The notes under the pieces are model-generated. The model had not been told where the DNA came from, did not search any database, and was given only the letters and a program-made list of their open reading frames with translations. A stretch of DNA of 8,126 nt. Origin: an uncultured Selenomonadales bacterium. Lineage in GTDB: Bacteria > Bacillota > Negativicutes > Selenomonadales > Selenomonadaceae. The stretch spans positions 1 through 8,126 of the forward strand of contig CALFJB010000093.1 of the NCBI GenBank assembly GCA_937877565.1. The letters are read 5' to 3'. Below are positions 1 through 6,071 of this stretch, piece after piece; the stretch's first letter is position 1; each line of letters starts with the position of its first letter. Both the position numbers and the translations under genes were made by a program.

Positions 1-26
1 AATTTCATTTGCTTAATCAAGGCTTT

Positions 27-63
27 CGAGAATTTTAAGGGAAAATCTCGCTAGAATTTTTTT
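27..63 (+). terminator. Possible intrinsic terminator of an upstream gene
   Basis: CGAGA (27-31) plus TTTT (33-36) pairs with AAAA (42-45) plus TCTCG (46-50), with one bulged A and a 5-base loop. A run of seven T follows at 57-63, six bases after the stem, which is further than ideal. It probably ends transcription of a gene lying left of the window. No convincing promoter for the next gene is visible between this hairpin and its start, so some read-through is also possible. Confidence 0.45.
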
Positions 64-95
64 AATAGTTGTTGTTTTGTCGAGGAGGTATTTTT

Positions 96-1163
96 GTGGA
101 AAACGAAGTCAAATTTGAGGTAGAGGAGTTTACTCCCGAAGAGGCTGTAGCAACTTCAGCGGATTTGACGGTAATGGGTTATCCCAATTACGAGTCTCAT
201 AATTGGGGATATTCCAGTGAAGCCGGCACTCAATCCAGTGTTACTTTCCAAGATATTGACAGTTATTATCAACGTTTAACAAGTCAGTATTCTTCGGAAA
301 ACTTTGATGCGAGTTATTATTCTAACGGCGGAACGACCGTAAGCACTACGAACTATTCTAATTATAATTCGTATAGTTCATATACCACGTCACAGAGATT
401 TGACGTTGGTAGCCGTAGCGGCATTTTGCGCGGCTATAATTCGGACAGAGACGTTTTAAATTTTACTGACGTGAATATTTCGTCATTCGTTCGCCAAAAC
501 AATTATATGAATTTCAATATGGGCAATGGCACTTCTTTCCAAGCTCAAACAAGTTATTCGTCAGATGATATTTTTAAGTACACGACGGACGGTCGCAACA
601 TTTCTTACGCAAAACTCGGTATGACCAACAGCAACAATACCTTCCAGTATGTTGACGGTGTAACTTTCATCGGTAGCAGTAGCCATGAAGATACGCTCAA
701 CCTTTCGACTTATAATAAGAGTGTCGACCTCAACGGCAATCAGTACATAAATATCGATAACATTGATGCAAGAAGTTCTTCCAATTCATATTATCAGCGT
801 AACCTTATTGGCAATACCGGAAACAATAAAATTTACGCAGGTGCAAGTGATCAACTTTGGGGCGGCGTCGGTGGCAATGATGAACTTTATGGTAGCGGCA
901 CCGGTAACAATACTTTCTATTTCGGCGCAAATGAAGGGAATACAACGATTTACAACAGCGTTGCAAGAGATCACGTTAACTTGTACAACGTTTCCTTGGA
1001 GCAAATTTCTAGTGCGTATGAAAGCGGCTCCGATTTGGTAATTAATATGTACAATGGCGATTCTTTAAAGATTGTAGGACAAGACGGCGCGTCTAATTTC
1101 ATCCTTGCCGATAATTCAGAGTATGTCTACAACCGTGATACTCATACTTGGCAAGCTAAATAA
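96..1163 (+). CDS. RTX-like repeat protein, putative type I secretion cargo
   Basis: This 355-residue protein starts at GTG 96, six bases after a GGAGGT at 84-89; an upstream in-frame TTG at 69 has no ribosome binding site. There is no signal peptide or membrane segment. Residues 1-25 are acidic. Residues about 56-99 are very rich in Tyr, Ser, Asn and Thr. Residues about 100-250 look like imperfect beta-strand repeats. From LWGG (254-257) a degenerate RTX stretch follows (G-G-N-D, then G-S-G-T-G-N-N-T-F), then a D-x-V-x-L and S-L-x-x-I module running to the C-terminus. RTX nonapeptides (GGxGxDxLx) bind calcium and mark proteins exported in one step by type I systems; here several consensus Asp are missing, so calcium binding may be weak. 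It is followed by its own terminator, so it is probably monocistronic. A surface or extracellular role is inferred from the fold type only. The C-terminal module is shared with the protein at 6149-6916. Confidence 0.75.
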   Translation: MENEVKFEVEEFTPEEAVATSADLTVMGYPNYESHNWGYSSEAGTQSSVTFQDIDSYYQRLTSQYSSENFDASYYSNGGTTVSTTNYSNYNSYSSYTTSQRFDVGSRSGILRGYNSDRDVLNFTDVNISSFVRQNNYMNFNMGNGTSFQAQTSYSSDDIFKYTTDGRNISYAKLGMTNSNNTFQYVDGVTFIGSSSHEDTLNLSTYNKSVDLNGNQYINIDNIDARSSSNSYYQRNLIGNTGNNKIYAGASDQLWGGVGGNDELYGSGTGNNTFYFGANEGNTTIYNSVARDHVNLYNVSLEQISSAYESGSDLVINMYNGDSLKIVGQDGASNFILADNSEYVYNRDTHTWQAK

Positions 1164-1188
1164 TTTAAAAAATAAATAATGTAAATCG

Positions 1189-1221
1189 GTTTGTGTAAGT
1201 AACAATTACACAAACTTTTTT
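1189..1221 (+). terminator. Strong intrinsic terminator of the RTX-like gene
   Basis: GTTTGTGTAA (1189-1198) pairs perfectly with TTACACAAAC (1206-1215) around a 7-base loop, and six T follow directly at 1216-1221. It lies 25 bases after the stop codon of the first gene. Confidence 0.93.
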
Positions 1222-1346
1222 ATTGGATTAAAAAAGTAAGTTTTTCAGTCAAAATTAACGATTATAAATTATCGGAACTATAATAATTTTAATTTGGAAT
1301 TTTATTTTAAAATAGGAGGTGAAAATCGTTACTGAAAATTTTTATG

Positions 1347-1376
1347 TTGACTTATAGATAAAAAAAGTTGTATACT
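1347..1376 (+). promoter_or_regulatory. Sigma-A type promoter for the gene at 1408
   Basis: TTGACT (1347-1352) and TATACT (1371-1376) are separated by 18 bases, so transcription should start near 1383. The promoter fits exactly between the two arms of the surrounding inverted repeat, leaving a leader of only about 25 bases before ATG 1408. Confidence 0.7.
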
Positions 1377-1386
1377 TCATAATAAT

Positions 1387-1400
1387 TTTTCAGTGACGGT
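1387..1400 (+). repeat. Start-proximal box, copy 1 (TTTTCAGTGACGGT)
   Basis: This 14-base box ends seven bases before ATG 1408. The same box with one base changed lies at 2198-2211, also exactly seven bases before its ATG. Its last bases with the next two (GGTGA) can pair with the end of 16S rRNA, so here it partly supplies the ribosome binding site. It also forms the right arm of the inverted repeat around the promoter. Confidence 0.6.
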
Positions 1401-1407
1401 GAAAAAG

Positions 1408-1851
1408 ATGAGAATTTGGGATATTAACGCCACAACAGATTTGATTGCAAGTATGGCGCAAAGTACGTTCATAACAGATACGAATAGTGCAAATAACATT
1501 GCCGCAGGAAATGTCGTGGGAGATTCGTCGGACTACGCGAAAATTTTGGCAGAAAAAATTGCCGAAGTCGATTCTGAAATGAACAATCAACAAAATAACC
1601 CCGCAAGTCAACAAGAAAGTCAAGCGTCTAGCACCGAAAATTCCATGAGCGATATTGAAACACTTAGGCGAATTATGCCGGACGGCTCAATTAGGATTGT
1701 GACGTATGAAGACGGACAGATTGTAGATCAAGTAAAAATTCGCACGCATACCGTTATTACGCCGGATTATTCCGCGCCACCTACTCCTAACGGTGAACTT
1801 GCTTTAAAGGAAGAACAACGCCTTAGTTTGGCGGCTTTGCTTATGGCTTAA
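1408..1851 (+). CDS. Hypothetical protein, shares N-terminal motif with the next gene
   Basis: I do not recognise this 147-residue protein. ATG 1408 is preferred because GGTGA at 1398-1402 is a fair ribosome binding site and because the spacing matches the box before the next gene; GTG 1393 and GTG 1399 are possible but have no site of their own. There is no signal peptide or membrane helix. Residues 26-35 read NSANNIAAGN, followed by S-D-x-A-K at 41-45; the next protein has nearly the same motif. Residues 57-80 are a Gln/Asn/Ser-rich linker. A compact C-terminal part starts near 82 with R-I-M-P-D-G-S-I-R-I-V-T-Y-E-D-G-Q-I, which looks like two beta strands and a turn, then a Pro-rich stretch (119-128) and a final helix (130-147). 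SD-x-AK strings occur near the N-terminus of flagellar accessory proteins such as FlgM, but this alone does not support a flagellar role. Confidence 0.8.
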   Translation: MRIWDINATTDLIASMAQSTFITDTNSANNIAAGNVVGDSSDYAKILAEKIAEVDSEMNNQQNNPASQQESQASSTENSMSDIETLRRIMPDGSIRIVTYEDGQIVDQVKIRTHTVITPDYSAPPTPNGELALKEEQRLSLAALLMA

Positions 1852-1895
1852 ATGTGTCGTCAAAAATTTTTGTGCGGAACTGGGATAAATATTTT

Positions 1896-1918
1896 CCTCA
1901 AACTTTTGTGAGGTTTTT
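1896..1918 (+). terminator. Weak intrinsic terminator after the 1408 gene
   Basis: CCTCA (1896-1900) pairs with TGAGG (1909-1913) around an 8-base loop and is followed by five T (1914-1918). The stem is short, so termination may be incomplete and allow read-through towards the next gene. Confidence 0.5.
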
Positions 1919-1971
1919 CAACAGCTAAAGAATAGTTATATAAAGTTAAAAGAAGGTGATAAACTTTAAAG

Positions 1972-2000
1972 CCTTATTAAACAGCTATAAGGTTTGTTTT
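1972..2000 (+). terminator. Terminator-like hairpin
   Basis: CCTTAT (1972-1977) pairs with ATAAGG (1987-1992) around a 9-base loop, followed by TTTGTTTT. The T tract is interrupted by G and the stem is AT-rich. It could back up the weak hairpin at 1896-1918 or act as an attenuator. Confidence 0.3.
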
Positions 2001-2035
2001 GCAAGTTGAACAGACAGACTAAAAATTTTGCTGAA

Positions 2036-2041
2036 TATAAT
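2036..2041 (+). promoter_or_regulatory. Possible -10 element for the gene at 2219
   Basis: TATAAT is a perfect -10 hexamer, but no good -35 lies at 16-18 bases; the nearest, TTGAAC (2006-2011), is 24 bases away. If used, transcription starts near 2048 and the gene at 2219 gets a leader of about 170 bases. It overlaps ATG 2040, so the small open frame starting there could not be read from this promoter. Confidence 0.3.
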
Positions 2042-2050
2042 GAAAGGAAA

Positions 2051-2211
2051 AAGTTACTGGTATTGCAAATGCAATATGTACCCGAACGTTATCGGGGATT
2101 TTAAGCCTGTGGAGAATTACAGCAAACGCGATTAGCTTAGGCGAAAACGGATTCGATGAAACAGGAATGAAACATAAAGGTTCAAACCTTTTATAAGTTT
2201 TCAGTAACGGT
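2051..2211 (+). promoter_or_regulatory. Candidate structured 5' leader of the gene at 2219
   Basis: GTTACTG (2053-2059) can pair with CAGTAAC (2202-2208), closing a domain that contains several local hairpins. They are GGTA...TACC around TTGCA/TGCAA (2059-2082), CCCGA/TCGGG (2081-2085 with 2092-2096), TAAGC/GCTTA (2102-2106 with 2135-2139) enclosing CTGT/ACAG, and AAAGGTT/AACCTTT (2176-2191). The closing strand lies 10 bases before ATG 2219, where pairing could affect translation. The first two hairpins share two bases, so they may be alternatives. The pairing was seen by eye only, and AT-rich intergenic DNA produces such stems by chance. Confidence 0.25.
2198..2211 (+). repeat. Start-proximal box, copy 2 (TTTTCAGTAACGGT)
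   Basis: It matches copy 1 at 1387-1400 in 13 of 14 bases and again ends exactly seven bases before an ATG (2219). There is no ordinary AGGAGG site here, so the box, or GGT within it, may be what positions the ribosome, or it may be bound by a regulator common to both genes. Confidence 0.6.
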
Positions 2212-2218
2212 AGTTCAC

Positions 2219-2920
2219 ATGGATGTAAACATTATGCAAAATGCGTCTTACGCAACGCAAAATGCCAGAGTTGCTTACTCGGCATACTCTACGGCAAATC
2301 AAAATTCTGCGTCAAATATCGCAGTCGGTAACGCCTATGAAGTTGACATTTCGGACGCCGCCAAACAGGCTCAACAGTCTTCTAAGGTCACTGCCGTAAC
2401 TCCAACGACTGAAGAAGAAACTGCACAAGTTCAGACCAAAGGCGTGTCGGCAGACACCCTCAAAGAAATGAAAGAGTCAATCAAGCTCAATGAACAAACT
2501 ATGCTCAACATTATGATTCAGGCTATGACTGATTCAAATAATAATTTGCAGGGTTGGCTTGATAACGGCACAGGAATTTTGAATTTTGGCGGCGTACAGA
2601 TTGATGCGGCAAAATTTGGGTTACCCGAAGTTGCAACAAATTCCGCAGATGCCGCGAAGGCTGTTGCTGATGGTGGAGCATGGTCGGTTGATTCAGTTGC
2701 AACAAGGCTTTTCGATCTTGCAAGCGCAATAGCCGGTAACGATCCCGAAAAACTTCAAGAAATGCGTGCTGCTGTTGAAGAAGGTTTTGCGCAGGCAGGT
2801 GCTACTTGGCAAAGTATGACAGGTACAAGCGCAATGCCCGACATTACCAGCCAAACTTATAACGAACTTATGCACCGTTTTGATGCGCGTATGCAGGAAC
2901 TTGCGGGCGGAGCAATTTAG
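2219..2920 (+). CDS. Hypothetical protein with conserved-looking C-terminal helical domain
   Basis: This is a 233-residue soluble protein with no signal peptide or membrane segment. Residues 29-38 read NSASNIAVGN and 45-49 S-D-A-A-K, close to the motif in the protein encoded at 1408-1851. Residues 50-80 are a Thr/Gln/Glu-rich linker. Residues 78-110 form a helix, followed by a small N-F-G-G-x-x-I-D segment (122-129). Residues about 154-228 look like a distinct helical domain (A-W-S-V-D-S-V-A, A-G-N-D-P-E-K-L, E-E-G-F-x-Q-A, then M-P-D-I-T-x-x-T-Y and H-R-F-D). From memory, a similar tail (GGDPEK... PDIS..TYD.VM..FD) occurs in uncharacterised bacterial proteins, some near flagellar genes; this is only a recollection. 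No function is assigned. ATG 2219 lacks a classical ribosome binding site but has the shared 14-base box. The gene is closed by the terminator at 2957-2993. Confidence 0.85.
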   Translation: MDVNIMQNASYATQNARVAYSAYSTANQNSASNIAVGNAYEVDISDAAKQAQQSSKVTAVTPTTEEETAQVQTKGVSADTLKEMKESIKLNEQTMLNIMIQAMTDSNNNLQGWLDNGTGILNFGGVQIDAAKFGLPEVATNSADAAKAVADGGAWSVDSVATRLFDLASAIAGNDPEKLQEMRAAVEEGFAQAGATWQSMTGTSAMPDITSQTYNELMHRFDARMQELAGGAI

Positions 2921-2956
2921 TTTCAATCTTTTCACTTAGAATTTAAAACGTGAATT

Positions 2957-2993
2957 AAAAGGACGTAACTTTTTTCAAGCTACGTCCTTTTTT
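2957..2993. terminator. Bidirectional intrinsic terminator between convergent genes
   Basis: AAAAGGACGTA (2957-2967) pairs with TACGTCCTTTT (2981-2991) around a 13-base loop, and the T run extends to 2993. On the plus strand it ends the gene at 2219-2920. Read on the minus strand it lies 25 bases beyond the glyS stop and has a short T tract, so it probably serves both directions. Confidence 0.88.
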
Positions 2994-3017
2994 GGTTGAG
3001 AAAATTAAATTTCTTTG

Positions 3018-5078
3018 CTAAATAACAATCGCTTTGAAGTCGGCAATTTCCAAAATAAGATTGTCAACTGATTTTAAAAGCGCTAAATGATTTTTCCGAA
3101 CGTCTAAATTTTCGTCCATAACCATAACCGCATCGAAGTAAGCGTCAATCGGCGCGGAAAGTTTTTTCAAAATGTCCAACGCTCCAATAAAATCTTTTTT
3201 GCCGATAAGTTCTTCCGTTGCAATTTTCACTGCTTCAAAGGCACGATACAAAACTTGTTCGGCGTCAAGCGTCATCAATTCAGGATTAATTTCCGTCGAA
3301 TCAGTTTTCCGCGCAATGTTGGCAACACGTACAAAGGCTTGAATATTTTTTGTAGCGTCCGGCGTCTTCAAAAATTGTTCAACTGCCGCCGCCTTTAACG
3401 TAACTGCCGAAATGTCATCAACGTTGCCAATCACAGCGTCAACCACGTCATAGCGCACATTGTCAAGGAAATTTTTTACGCGCAGTTTCATAAATTCAGC
3501 AAACTCAAACTGAATTTTTTCACGCCCAACTTTATCAGTCACTTTCAAAAGTTCCATATCCAATTCAACAATTTCACTAAGCGCGATTGACCAATTTGCC
3601 TCAACCAAAAGATTGACGATTCCCAATGCTTGACGACGCAGGGCAAATGGGTCTTGTGAACCGGTAGGAATTAATCCACGACTAAATGTCGCTACAATAT
3701 TGTCAACTTTATCGGCAAGACTTAAAATTTTTCCTGCTACAGTTTTTGGTTGAGTGTCTCCGGCGAATCTTGGCATATAATGTTCGTCAATCGCCGTCGC
3801 CACTTCTAAATTTTCGCCGTCAAGTTTTGCATATTCCCTGCCCATTATGCCCTGCAGTTCGGTAAATTCAGTAACCATTCCCGTGACTAAGTCTGCCTTA
3901 GAAAGTTCAGCCGCACGAAGAGTATTTTTTCTGGCATCGTCGGAAATTTTTTCGCCGAGCATATCGGAAATTTTTTCGCAAAGTTTTATAAGTCGTTCCG
4001 TCTTTTCATAAACTGAACCAAGCGATTCTTGAAAGACGACTGTTTTAAGTTTATCGCGGTGTTCGGCAAGAGATTTTTTTCTGTCCTCATTGAAGAAAAA
4101 CTGCGCGTCCTCAAGCCGAGCTTTCAAAACTCTTTCATTGCCGTGCTGAACAATATCAAGAAAATCTTTGCCGCCATTTCTTACGGTTATGAAAATCGGC
4201 ATTAACTTTCCTTCAGAATCTTTGACAGGGAAGTAGCGTTGATGATCGCGCATTGGAGTTATGACGGCTTCGGGCGGAAGATTTAAATATTTCGTTTCAA
4301 AATTGCCGGAAAGTGCCGTAGGATATTCAACAAGGTAGACAACTTCTTCTAAAAGTTCGTCGGAAATTTCAGCCGTGCCGCCGCAATTTTTTGCAACTTC
4401 TTCAATCTGCGCGGTTATCATTTCACGACGCCGATTTTGGTCGACGACGACAAAATTTTTTACACAGGTATAAGCATAATTCGCGGCGTTGTCAATCGTA
4501 AATTCAACGTTGCTCAAAGTTCTGTGTCCACGTGAAATATTTCCGCTTTTAACGTTGGCAATTTCAAAGTTTATAACTTCGTCATCAAGCAGGGCAACAA
4601 TCCAGCGAATTGGTCTGATAAATTTGAAGTCAAGATTTCCCCAGTGCATATTGTTTGGAAAGTTCAAACTGCAAATAATTTTCGGCAGGAGAGTCTGTAA
4701 AATTTCTGCGGTAGGTTGTCCTTGCTTATGAATAACGGCGTAAACATAACCGTCACGCGTGATTAAATCTTCGGCGTTGACTTTTTGTCCACGTGCAAAA
4801 CCAATCGCGGCTTTGGAAGGTTTACCCTGCGCGTCGAAGGCAATTTTAATTGAAGGTCCGCGCCTTTCTTCAGTTATATCAGATTGATTTTCAGCAACGC
4901 CTTGAACCATCATTGCAATTCTACGCGGCGTTCCGATTGTTTGAACAGCGGCAAAATTAATTCTTTCGTCGTTGAAAGTTTTTTCTGCCAAGTCTTTTAA
5001 CTGATTCAAAATTTGCGGCATAACGTGAGCCGGAATTTCTTCTGTGCCAATTTCCAAGAGTAAATTTTTTTCAGCCAT
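3018..5078 (-). CDS. glyS: Glycine--tRNA ligase beta subunit
   Basis: GlyS is the large subunit of the alpha2-beta2 glycyl-tRNA synthetase, which charges tRNA-Gly with glycine in the cytoplasm; beta carries the main tRNA-binding parts. The 686-residue length matches the family (about 690). Recognisable blocks are E-I-G-T-E-E-I-P (9-16), G-T-P-R-R (49-53), F-I-R-P-I-R-W (153-159), G-H-R (184-186), M-R-D-H-Q-R-Y-F-P-V (276-285), G-N-E-R-V-L-x-A-R-L-x-D-A-x-F-F (313-328), T-E-L-Q-G-x-M-G-x-x-Y-A (406-417), H-Y-x-P-R-x-A-G-D (433-441) and G-S-x-D-P-F-A-L-R-R (473-482). The C-terminal part from about 560 fits the DALR-type anticodon-binding domain. ATG 5078 overlaps the glyQ stop as TAATG. Its ribosome site GGAGGTGA (5093-5086) lies within the end of glyQ with 7-base spacing, so translation is probably coupled. 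No frameshift or missing motif was seen. Confidence 0.98.
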   Translation of the reverse strand: MAEKNLLLEIGTEEIPAHVMPQILNQLKDLAEKTFNDERINFAAVQTIGTPRRIAMMVQGVAENQSDITEERRGPSIKIAFDAQGKPSKAAIGFARGQKVNAEDLITRDGYVYAVIHKQGQPTAEILQTLLPKIICSLNFPNNMHWGNLDFKFIRPIRWIVALLDDEVINFEIANVKSGNISRGHRTLSNVEFTIDNAANYAYTCVKNFVVVDQNRRREMITAQIEEVAKNCGGTAEISDELLEEVVYLVEYPTALSGNFETKYLNLPPEAVITPMRDHQRYFPVKDSEGKLMPIFITVRNGGKDFLDIVQHGNERVLKARLEDAQFFFNEDRKKSLAEHRDKLKTVVFQESLGSVYEKTERLIKLCEKISDMLGEKISDDARKNTLRAAELSKADLVTGMVTEFTELQGIMGREYAKLDGENLEVATAIDEHYMPRFAGDTQPKTVAGKILSLADKVDNIVATFSRGLIPTGSQDPFALRRQALGIVNLLVEANWSIALSEIVELDMELLKVTDKVGREKIQFEFAEFMKLRVKNFLDNVRYDVVDAVIGNVDDISAVTLKAAAVEQFLKTPDATKNIQAFVRVANIARKTDSTEINPELMTLDAEQVLYRAFEAVKIATEELIGKKDFIGALDILKKLSAPIDAYFDAVMVMDENLDVRKNHLALLKSVDNLILEIADFKAIVI

Positions 5079-5965
5079 TACGCATTCACCTCCGCAGATT
5101 TTTTCAGTAAAGGATAATTTAATTTTTCGCGTTGCTTAAGATATTCTTCAGCACAGAGACGCGCTAATTTTCTTACGCGCCCGATAAATGCAGTACGTTC
5201 ACTGACGCTGATAGCTCCGCGAGCGTCAAGCAAGTTAAACGTATGCGAACATTTTAAAACATAATCGTAAGCAGGATGAACAAAACCTAACTTTATGACG
5301 CGAACAGCTTCCGCCTCATACTTCTCAAACAAATCAAACAATAAATTTTCGTCCGAAACGTCGAAGGCATAACTGGATTGTTCAAATTCATTTTGGTGGA
5401 AAACATCTCCGTAAGTTACGCCGTTCGTCCACTCAATGTCGAAAACATTTTCCACGCCTTGAAGGTACATTGCAAGCCGCTCAAGCCCATAGGTAATTTC
5501 AACGGCGGTAGGTTTAATGTCTTGACTACCTACCTGCTGAAAATATGTGAACTGCGTAATTTCCATACCGTCCAGCCAAACTTCCCAACCAAGTCCCCAA
5601 GCACCTAAAGTTGGTGACTCCCAATTATCCTCAACAAATCTAATGTCGTGCTTTTCTTTTTCAAGTCCAATCGCCGCTAAACTTTCAAGGTAAAGTTCTT
5701 GAATATTATCCGGCGAAGGTTTCATAATCAGTTGCAGTTGATGATGCTGATAAAGACGGTTGGGATTATCGCCATAACGACCGTCGGCAGGTCTGCGCGA
5801 AGGTTCAACGTAGGCAACGTTCCACGGCTCTGGTCCCAAAACTTTTAAAAATGTATACGGACTCATCGTTCCCGCGCCTTTTTCCACGTCGTAAGGTTCA
5901 GCTAATAAACAACCTTGATTCGCCCAAAAATTTTTCAGTGCCAAAATTAATTCTTGATACTTCAT
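5078..5965 (-). CDS. glyQ: Glycine--tRNA ligase alpha subunit
   Basis: GlyQ is the catalytic class II subunit that activates glycine with ATP; with GlyS it forms the tetrameric enzyme. The 295-residue length is normal. Visible family blocks are N-Q-G-C (16-19), G-A-G-T-M-S-P-x-T-F-L (30-40), then the strongly conserved E-P-W-N-V-A-Y-V-E-P-S-R-R-P-x-D-G-R-Y-G (46-65), Q-H-H-Q-L-Q (73-78), V-E-D-N-W-E-S-P-T-L-G-A-W-G-L-G-W-E-V (111-129), M-E-I-T-Q-F-T-Y-F-Q-Q (134-144) and the motif 3 segment E-I-T-Y-G-L-E-R-L (156-164). ATG 5965 follows GGAGGT at 5977-5972 with good spacing. It is the first gene of the glyQ-glyS operon. No T-box leader precedes it although many Bacillota use one for glycyl-tRNA synthetase; the likely leader is only about 25 bases. 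Confidence 0.98.
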   Translation of the reverse strand: MKYQELILALKNFWANQGCLLAEPYDVEKGAGTMSPYTFLKVLGPEPWNVAYVEPSRRPADGRYGDNPNRLYQHHQLQLIMKPSPDNIQELYLESLAAIGLEKEKHDIRFVEDNWESPTLGAWGLGWEVWLDGMEITQFTYFQQVGSQDIKPTAVEITYGLERLAMYLQGVENVFDIEWTNGVTYGDVFHQNEFEQSSYAFDVSDENLLFDLFEKYEAEAVRVIKLGFVHPAYDYVLKCSHTFNLLDARGAISVSERTAFIGRVRKLARLCAEEYLKQREKLNYPLLKKSAEVNA

Positions 5966-5995
5966 TAATTAACCTCCAATTAAAAACTGCCGCTG

Positions 5996-6004
5996 ATTAT
6001 ATCA
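5996..6004 (-). promoter_or_regulatory. Extended -10 promoter for glyQ-glyS
   Basis: On the minus strand TGATATAAT (6004-5996) is a perfect extended -10 (TGnTATAAT). A poor -35 (TTCCCA, 6024-6019) lies 17 bases upstream, as is common with extended -10 promoters. Transcription should start near 5989, leaving a leader of about 24 bases. Confidence 0.55.
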
Positions 6005-6059
6005 CTGTTTGCCGCAAGTGGGAATAAAAATTTTTACGCGCAGACTTTTAAATTTTTCC

Positions 6060-6071
6060 GTAAAGCTTTAC
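6060..6071. repeat. Perfect 12-bp palindrome in the divergent intergenic region
   Basis: GTAAAGCTTTAC is its own reverse complement and overlaps the -35 element of the promoter for the 6149 gene. It could be an operator for a dimeric regulator, or chance in AT-rich DNA. Confidence 0.3.

Larger units (their letters stand above)
1318..1405 (+). repeat. Insertion-like cassette: 8-bp direct repeats around imperfect inverted repeats enclosing a promoter
   Basis: GGTGAAAA occurs at 1318-1325 and again at 1398-1405, exactly 80 bases apart. Just inside lie imperfect inverted repeats, about 1325-1346 and 1378-1400, with the core GTTACTGAAAA on the left and TTTTCAGTGAC on the right. The 31 bases between the arms hold a sigma-A promoter. 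Deleting one 80-base unit would give AGGAGG, an 8-base spacer and ATG, an ideal ribosome binding site for the gene at 1408. This looks like a very small MITE-like insertion with target duplication. One point against it is that the inverted repeats abut the right direct repeat but sit two bases from the left one. A regulatory dyad is the alternative. No recombinase is present in the window. Confidence 0.4.
1852..2218 (+). other. Gene-free 367-base stretch with several hairpins
   Basis: No well-supported gene lies here. It holds a weak terminator (1896-1918), a second terminator-like hairpin (1972-2000), an AGAAGGTGAT ribosome-site-like string (1951-1960) with no start at proper distance, a TATAAT (2036-2041), and a run of hairpins from 2053 to 2208. 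Two overlapping open stretches occur: ATG 2040 to TAG 2135 (31 codons, no ribosome binding site) and a frame without a usual start from 2044 to 2196. Either the right half is a structured leader of the gene at 2219, or it is a decayed small gene. It matches no riboswitch class I could recall. Confidence 0.5.

Noticed and set aside
69..95. TTG start for the first RTX-like gene
   Set aside because: It lies upstream of the clear GGAGGT site; GTG 96 is correctly spaced.
1319..1357. 12-codon frame from the GTG inside AGGAGGTGA
   Set aside because: The start lies inside the ribosome site and the frame is tiny; the site is better explained as a stranded one.
1852..2218. Cyclic-di-GMP, TPP, cobalamin, SAM or purine riboswitch
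   Set aside because: None of the conserved core strings I know for these classes is present.
4489..4731. Plus-strand open frame inside glyS
   Set aside because: It lies antisense to a fully conserved synthetase gene and has no ribosome binding site; a shadow frame.
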